A stretch of 18,857 bases of DNA from CAYNFT01 sp964396535 (GTDB taxonomy: Bacteria > Chloroflexota > Dehalococcoidia > Dehalococcoidales > UBA2162): assembly GCA_964396535.1 (NCBI GenBank), contig CAYNFT010000038.1, forward strand, positions 1-18,857, given 5' to 3'. Position 1 is the first letter of the stretch. Each line of letters begins with the position of its first letter. Of the stretch, positions 14,715-18,857 are shown one piece after another. A program made the position numbers and the translations under genes. The notes under the pieces are model-generated. The model was not told the DNA's origin and did no database searches. It worked only from the letters and a program-made list of their open reading frames with translations.

Positions 14715-14946
14715 CTACCTCGCGGGCACGTTTATGACAATGTGCAAGTACCTTGTCCTTAGCAAAAAAAATAAAAGACACACTTTGTGAAGGTATGCCT
14801 TTAAATTCAATTGGTAGACCGTGCAGATTAAAATCAAGAACTTCTATAGCGTCTTTTGTACTTTCTTTTAATCGAGCTTCCTCTAGCATTGGAATGGCTT
14901 TTTGTGTAACCTGCCTCAAGCCCATCTCAATCCATTTGCTTAACAA
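14710..14946 (-). CDS. Small protein of unknown function upstream of the carboxylase gene
   Basis: A 78-residue frame starting at a TTG (14946) or an internal ATG (14925), ending 36 nt before the carboxylase ATG. Neither start has a clear ribosome-binding site. The composition is protein-like: an amphipathic N-terminal half rich in E/K/R and a hydrophobic VSFIFFAKDKVLAHC stretch near the C-terminus, ending HKRAREVE. It is not a biotin carrier domain (no MKM). I do not recognise a family. Its position and orientation suggest it is cotranscribed with the carboxylase and could be a small accessory subunit, but it may also be a chance frame. The overlapping plus-strand frame at 14753-14953 is judged the shadow. 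Confidence 0.4.
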   Translation of the reverse strand: MLSKWIEMGLRQVTQKAIPMLEEARLKESTKDAIEVLDFNLHGLPIEFKGIPSQSVSFIFFAKDKVLAHCHKRAREVE

Positions 14947-14961
14947 ACTCTAGGCTGGCTT

Positions 14962-14990
14962 TTGACAATAAAGTTTAGATTGATTACAAT
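14962..14990 (+). promoter_or_regulatory. Consensus promoter of the phosphoesterase gene
   Basis: TTGACA (14962-14967), 17-nt spacer and TACAAT (14985-14990). The ATG begins at 15000, only 9 nt after the -10 box, so the transcript would carry at most a few leader bases. Confidence 0.7.
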
Positions 14991-14999
14991 TAGACAACT

Positions 15000-15518
15000 A
15001 TGCGTATTGGCCTTATCTCAGATACACATATTCCTTTCGAAGAGAAGGAGCTCCCTCCTCAGGTAATGGAAACATTCCAGGGTGTTGATCTTATCCTTCA
15101 TGCAGGTGATATTTACGCTCACTACGTGCTGGATGAGCTAGAGCGTATCGCTCCTGTACTGGCTGCGCTTGGTGATGACGACTATCGCGGGCCAGACCCC
15201 CGTGTGCAGGAAAAACATGTCCTGGAGCTTGAGGGACAAAAGCTGTGGCTTATCCATGAGGGACCATACATTCCCATATCTCCATTGTGGCTATCTTCAT
15301 GGTGGCAAAACAGAATCTCTCCAGAGGACGATAAGTATGGTAAGCCTGATATTATTGTCTCCGGTCATGAGCACCGCACTTTGGTAGAGCGCTGTGATGG
15401 CACCCTTTTTATAAATTCTGGAAGTCCCACTTACTTAAACTATCAGCGGGGGCTGGGCACCGTCGGCATACTGGAACTTAACTCAGGCAAAGCAGATGTG
15501 CGCATTATACAATTGTAA
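15000..15518 (+). CDS. YfcE-like metallophosphoesterase
   Basis: A 172-residue calcineurin-like phosphoesterase of the YfcE/MJ0936 type, a cytoplasmic metal-dependent phosphodiesterase. Ligands in order: D8 and H10 (SDTH), D37 (HAGDIY), the GNxD block seen as GDDD (about 58-61), H86 (LIHEG), and H123 and H125 (SGHEH). The Asp at the usual Asn position (59) is a substitution in the block that binds metal and phosphate. The ATG begins the family's first strand (MRIGLISDTH), so the start is firm, although no Shine-Dalgarno precedes it and a consensus promoter ends 9 nt upstream. It is divergent from the carboxylase/small-ORF unit and converges with nadA. The physiological substrate is unknown for most of the family. 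Confidence 0.93.
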   Translation: MRIGLISDTHIPFEEKELPPQVMETFQGVDLILHAGDIYAHYVLDELERIAPVLAALGDDDYRGPDPRVQEKHVLELEGQKLWLIHEGPYIPISPLWLSSWWQNRISPEDDKYGKPDIIVSGHEHRTLVERCDGTLFINSGSPTYLNYQRGLGTVGILELNSGKADVRIIQL

Positions 15519-15610
15519 AAGTCAGCGCTTCCCGTGACAAAATTGGTCTTAAGAGATTCCATTGAGGTGTACCTTTTCTTGTTAGCTCCTGATAATTAGA
15601 CTATCTGTTA

Positions 15611-16525
15611 TTATCCCTCAAGCATTTTATCGACAGCCGGTTTCGCCTTAAGACGAATTTCATCCGGGATTTCTATCTGCGGGCTCATATTCTCCAGTGA
15701 CCACAGAATATTCTCCAGATTTACCACCTTCATTGTCGTACATAATGCTCGCTCAGAGGCTGGTATGAACACCTTGCCCGGGTTCTCTTTTCTCAGACGG
15801 TGCAATATTCCTGTCTCTGTGCCGACAATTATCTCTGTGGCATCGGTTTCGCGGGCGAATTTTACCATGCCTCCGGTACCCAAGACGGCATCAGCGAGGT
15901 TTTTTACTTGTGGTATGCATTCCAGATGTACAACCACTTTAGCCTGTGGGTATTCTTCTTTTTGCCTGGCAATATCCTCCGGTCTTATCTTGACATGAGG
16001 CGAACAGTACCCGGGCCAGAGAATCAACTCGCGTCCGGTTCGGGTAGCAACGTAGTCGCCAAGGTACTGGTCAGGGATAAACATTATCTCCTCGTTTGCC
16101 GGCAATTTCTCAACAACACTGACCGCATCAGCTTCGGCGTAACAGATATCGGACTCAGCTTTAACCACAGCCGGGGTATTAATATAGCAGACTACTGTAG
16201 CCCCGGGGTGTTGGTCCTTTTTCTCCCGCAGACGTTCCGCAGTAACCATATTAGCCAGTGTGCAGCCAGCATTCATATCGGGGAGAATCACAATCTTATC
16301 AGTACAGACAATAGCGGCTGTTTCGGCCATGCACTGGACCCCGCAGAAGACGATAACATCTGCATCGGTCGCGGCAGCCTCCTGGATAAGCTCCAGTGAG
16401 TCCCCGACGAAGTCAGCTATATCCTGGACCTCACCCAGTTGATAATTATGCGCCAGAAAAAAGGCATTCCTTCTTTTTTTGAGGCTTTCAATCTTTTCTA
16501 TTAGTGCCGCGTCAATATTTTCCAA
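15611..16525 (-). CDS. nadA: Quinolinate synthase A
   Basis: A 304-residue quinolinate synthase, which condenses iminoaspartate with dihydroxyacetone phosphate to quinolinate in de novo NAD synthesis. The three [4Fe-4S] ligands are visible with family spacing: C88 (NAGCTLANM), C174 (WPGYCSPH) and C262 (ERALCTTMK). Other signatures are AHNYQLGEVQDIADFVGDS near residue 25, FCGVQCMAETA (60-70) and VVHLEC (198-203). Length matches the short (about 300-residue) archaeal/Thermotoga-type form. The start is a TTG at 16525, supported by GGAGG and GAGG upstream. nadB and nadC are not in the window. Oxygen-labile cluster; consistent with an anaerobic lifestyle. It converges with the phosphoesterase gene. 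Confidence 0.96.
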   Translation of the reverse strand: MENIDAALIEKIESLKKRRNAFFLAHNYQLGEVQDIADFVGDSLELIQEAAATDADVIVFCGVQCMAETAAIVCTDKIVILPDMNAGCTLANMVTAERLREKKDQHPGATVVCYINTPAVVKAESDICYAEADAVSVVEKLPANEEIMFIPDQYLGDYVATRTGRELILWPGYCSPHVKIRPEDIARQKEEYPQAKVVVHLECIPQVKNLADAVLGTGGMVKFARETDATEIIVGTETGILHRLRKENPGKVFIPASERALCTTMKVVNLENILWSLENMSPQIEIPDEIRLKAKPAVDKMLEG

Positions 16526-16531
16526 TGTCCT

Positions 16532-16666
16532 CTATCCTCCAGTCATAGGTATAAGCGTTCGTCCTGTTTCCCTGACAAAGTCGAGGAGATTGATGCTCGA
16601 ATCATGGGCTAATTCCGCTCCCAGGTCAGTTAGGGGGAGGGTTTGGAGATAATTACAGGGGCTCCT
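16532..16666 (-). pseudogene. Possible 3'-end remnant of an unknown gene upstream of nadA
   Basis: A 44-codon open stretch without an ATG, GTG or TTG start reads like protein (…DSSINLLDFVRETGRTLIP…) and ends at TAG 16532-16534, seven nt before the nadA TTG start. A TAA closes it upstream at 16667-16669. It may be the tail of a truncated gene or chance. I do not recognise the family. Confidence 0.25.
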
Positions 16667-16808
16667 TTACTATTTTAGCATATACAATACGAACACCAGA
16701 AATTCTATCAATTTATATGTAGTCATCGAAAGTGAGGCAGTTTAGCCCTTATGTGGTTGATAGCACTCCTCCTGAGATAAGCATATATTGATTTTTAGAG
16801 TGCTGGTC

Positions 16809-16856
16809 CTGCCAGGGGAAACGAGGATGCTGTGGGTTCTCCCCCCAGCCCGGCAG
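16809..16856 (+). promoter_or_regulatory. GC-rich structured leader element
   Basis: CTGCC (16809-16813) pairs with GGCAG (16852-16856), enclosing a hairpin GCTG-T-GGG/CCC-CAGC (16829-16849). The GC content contrasts with the A/T-rich flanks. It lies in the presumed leader of the selenoprotein gene and matches no riboswitch class I can recognise. Confidence 0.3.
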
Positions 16857-16892
16857 AGTAAAATCAAACCCAATAGGTAAGGAGGTGATTCA

Positions 16893-16943
16893 TTGACAAG
16901 CCCTCACAAGAGGATTACACTTGATTTCAAAATAATAATCTAA
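16893..16943 (+). CDS. Putative 16-residue leader peptide
   Basis: A TTG at 16893 starts 16 codons (fMet-Thr-Ser-Pro-His-Lys-Arg... ending in three Ile). It is preceded at ideal spacing by TAAGGAGGTGATTC (16878-16891), an unusually extended match to the 16S anti-Shine-Dalgarno. Its TAA overlaps the AAGGAG of the selenoprotein gene, so the two would be translationally coupled. The alternative is that the strong site is only a standby ribosome site. Proposed from sequence alone. Confidence 0.35.
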   Translation: MTSPHKRITLDFKIII

Positions 16944-16954
16944 GGAGAACGAAA

Positions 16955-18712
16955 ATGGCAGAGAAAGATAGGGTTTATAAATGCCTCAATCCCGTCGGGA
17001 TACAAATGCCAGTGGACACATTTCCTCTGGCGCCGCGTCTTGACACCCTTGATGGCAAAACTATCAACTTTAGTATCACTGGTGAGCCGGATATCACGAT
17101 ACCCTTAGAGAAACGGTTGAAGAGCGATTATCCTAATGTGAACTGGACAATAAAGAAGTCATATACTATTGTTCAGGTTCCCTTATCGGATGAAGAGATG
17201 AAGACCACTGACGGTCTAATACTGGGGGTATGCTGGTGAACCGGTGCTATATGGAGGCAGTTGCCTTACTTAGCAATGCTTGAGAAAGCAGGCATCCCAA
17301 CGGTGCTCATTACTTTTGAAGATCAGGTTGAAGGGATTAAGCAAACGGCGCTGGAAAACGGTGTCCCCAATATACGATATGTGCTCGCTTCGCGTACAGT
17401 TCCCGGACCGCAAGATGTTGACGCCTTCATTGAGCCCACGCTTGAAGCCTTGACCAGACCCTTGACTGAAAAGGAAAAGGAAAGCGGCATGTATAATCCG
17501 CCGCCGCAGCAGAGGGTGCTTTTTGAAGGGACCCTTGATGAAGCAGAGACCTTTTACCAGCAGACACAGTATATCCCCTTGCCAGTGGATGCTCCTATCG
17601 CCATCTATACGGATGGTTTTCCGATAAGAGTGCCCACCGAGGAACGTGTGCAGGAGATGCTGACCGGCACCAGCCACAAACCAGATGAGCTGATAACTTG
17701 CCAGTCTGGTAGACCAGGAATGATGAGAGGGGGAGAGAGAAAGAAGGGTGATGTGGTGCTGTTCCAGCCCATGAATAGGCCGGCTACTGTGGAAAAGGTG
17801 GCGATTAATGCCGTAATGGCCGGGTGTAAGCCTGAGCACCTGCCTGTGGTACTGGCCATTGCCGAATCAGGGTGTCCAATTTGTAGTACTCACGGCTTCG
17901 GCCAGATGGTCTGTGTCAGTGGTCCCATCGCTAAGGAGATAGGGATGAACTTTAAGTGTGGCATGCTTGGTCCCGGGAGCCCGGCCAATGCGCCCATCGG
18001 ACGTGCCTATCAGCTCATGACGATTAACCTTGGTGGCGCTACTCCAGGCGTAAACCGCCTGACTAGCATTGGCAGCCCCTTTAATACGGGTGGCACCTGC
18101 TGTGCCGAGAATATGGATGGACTACCACCAGGCTGGAAGGGCATAAACGAAGAGCATGGCTTCAAGAAGGATGAGAGCGTTGTCATGGTCATGAGCCATG
18201 TGTCAGCCGGCGTACGGGGTGTCCAGTTCTCCCCGGGCGGATATCGGGCACTTCAGAAAAGTGGTCACGGGGGCATAGCCAGACGTCTTGGTGTTAAAGG
18301 CATACCTGGCCCGCATAACTGGCTGGAATACCTCGTACCTGAATTCTGGGCTGGCCGGGAGGGACCTATTACGCTTATCATGATTCCCGAGATGGCTCAA
18401 CACCTGTATGAGTATGGCTTTAAGTCTAAAGAGGAGGTATATGAGTGGCTCTGGAAGGCAAGCTTTATGCCGTTAAAAGAGTACAGGAACTTCTCGTGGG
18501 TTGATTTCACAACAAATGGCTGGTTGGGGACAGAACCGACATCAGGGAAGCCCTATAAAGAACTGCCTGAAGATTATATGGTACCCGCTGCAGGTGACAA
18601 CCCCTCTGGCTTCTGCATAATTGTCGGCGGTGGGCAGGAAGAGGTGTGCCAGCAACTCGGTAGCGTCATAGGTGGCATGGCCCCCGTCTACAGCATAGAT
18701 GCGTGGCGGTAG
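16955..18712 (+). CDS. Putative selenoprotein with UGSC/GrdB-like N-terminal domain and large conserved C-terminal region
   Basis: Two open stretches (16955-17236 and 17240-18712) lie in the same frame and are separated only by TGA at 17237-17239; read through, they give 585 residues with Sec at position 95. Residues 1-200 resemble UGSC-type (seleno)proteins and the Sec region of GrdB: NPVG, LAPRLDTLDGK, then GVCW-U-TG and LEKAGIPTV exactly 20 residues after U, the spacing of both families. The usual U-x-x-C is not kept (UTGA); C93 gives C-x-U. The C-terminal region has RPATVEKVAINAVMAGC and ESGCPICSTHG (C307-x2-C310), motifs of a conserved region of unknown function. AAGGAG precedes the ATG by 8 nt. 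The second stretch has no ribosome-binding site or convincing start, favouring one product. A nonsense-mutated gene is the alternative. Confidence 0.72.
17237..17275 (+). promoter_or_regulatory. Candidate Sec codon and bacterial SECIS element
   Basis: After TGA (17237-17239) a lower stem TGCTA/TAGCA (17245-17249, 17271-17275) and an upper stem GAGGC/GCCTT (17254-17258, 17263-17267, one G-U) enclose the tetraloop AGTT (17259-17262). The loop begins 19 nt after the TGA and has G at its second position, as bacterial SECIS elements require. E. coli fdhF has a comparable distance and loop start. Confidence 0.6.
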
Positions 18713-18842
18713 GGTTTAGCCTGCCTGTTATCTCCGTATTCGCATGACTCCGAATGACCAGAATGCACGCAGTAAGGGGCAGGAAAAGGCTAAAATAGAA
18801 ATATAATTATTGATTAGCTAGACCTGTAAGTTAAACCAGTAT

Positions 18843-18849
18843 AAAGGAG
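18843..18849 (+). promoter_or_regulatory. Ribosome-binding site of a gene beyond the right edge
   Basis: AAAGGAG lies 8 nt before the end of the window, with no start codon in the remaining bases. A plus-strand gene probably begins just outside. The 130 bases between the selenoprotein stop and this site show no gene or clear terminator. Confidence 0.5.
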
Positions 18850-18857
18850 CACCTCGT

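Larger units (their letters stand above)
16526..16954. other. Intergenic region between nadA and the selenoprotein gene
   Basis: 429 bases without a firm gene. On the minus strand it holds a possible gene remnant (16532-16666). On the plus strand it holds a 7-bp inverted repeat AGCACTC/GAGTGCT (16762-16768, 16798-16804), a weak promoter candidate (TTGATA at 16757, TATATT at 16784, spacer 21 nt, too long), a GC-rich structured element (16809-16856) and a leader ORF (16893-16943). Confidence 0.5.

Noticed and set aside
16955..17239. Independent 94-residue protein ending at the TGA
   Set aside because: The frame continues directly into conserved sequence of the same domain, and the downstream part lacks its own ribosome-binding site.
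16955..18712. True glycine reductase GrdB
   Set aside because: The Sec region has GrdB-like spacing, but the U-x-x-C motif is missing, the N-terminus looks more like UGSC proteins, and no grdA, grdC, grdD or grdE gene is nearby.
1..18857. CRISPR array, tRNA or rRNA genes, insertion sequences
   Set aside because: No regularly spaced repeats, no cloverleaf or rRNA sequence, and no transposase motifs were seen.

Overview
The window looks like a scaffold of an anaerobic or microaerobic, free-living environmental bacterium, probably assembled from a metagenome (it contains a run of exactly 100 N). The gene mix points that way: a [4Fe-4S] molybdopterin oxidoreductase, an AprA/fumarate-reductase-like flavoprotein with a two-cluster ferredoxin, iron-sulfur quinolinate synthase, a probable selenoprotein, and many CoA-ester and hydroxy-acid enzymes. 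The style recalls anaerobic Chloroflexota (Dehalococcoidia-like) genomes, but that is an impression from family content and no taxonomic marker is present.

Layout. (1) Positions 1-1856, minus: a molybdopterin oxidoreductase that runs off the left edge. (2) 1857-2189: a divergent control region with a promoter on each strand and a palindrome over one -10 box. (3) 2190-8124, plus: a likely catabolic operon of short-chain dehydrogenase, aldo/keto reductase, enolase-superfamily dehydratase/racemase, MmgE/PrpD-family protein and class III CoA-transferase. (4) 8244-9180, minus: two tandem related cupins. (5) 9680-11897, minus: flavoprotein plus ferredoxin. (6) 12248-13131, plus: two overlapping MaoC/hotdog hydratase genes behind a strong promoter. 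(7) 13179-14946, minus: a biotin-dependent carboxylase beta subunit broken by an assembly gap, preceded by a small unknown ORF. (8) 15000-15518, plus: a YfcE-like phosphoesterase with an apparently leaderless promoter. (9) 15611-16525, minus: nadA. (10) 16955-18712, plus: two stretches in the same frame separated by one TGA, read here as one 585-residue selenoprotein.

How the genes may work together. The five-gene plus-strand cluster has the toolkit for taking apart a hydroxy- or branched acid: oxidation/reduction of alcohol and carbonyl groups (SDR, AKR), proton abstraction/dehydration (enolase superfamily, PrpD) and CoA activation (CoA-transferase). The MaoC pair and the carboxylase could process the resulting acyl-CoAs. 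The flavoprotein/ferredoxin pair and the molybdoenzyme could handle electrons. The substrate cannot be read from sequence.

The strongest unusual signal is at 17237-17239. An in-frame TGA falls, by residue spacing, where GrdB-type and UGSC-type selenoproteins carry selenocysteine, and it is followed at the right distance by a two-part hairpin resembling a bacterial SECIS. The usual U-x-x-C partner cysteine is missing; a Cys two residues before the Sec could replace it. Downstream, the window ends just after a ribosome-binding site (18843-18849) for a gene beyond the edge.
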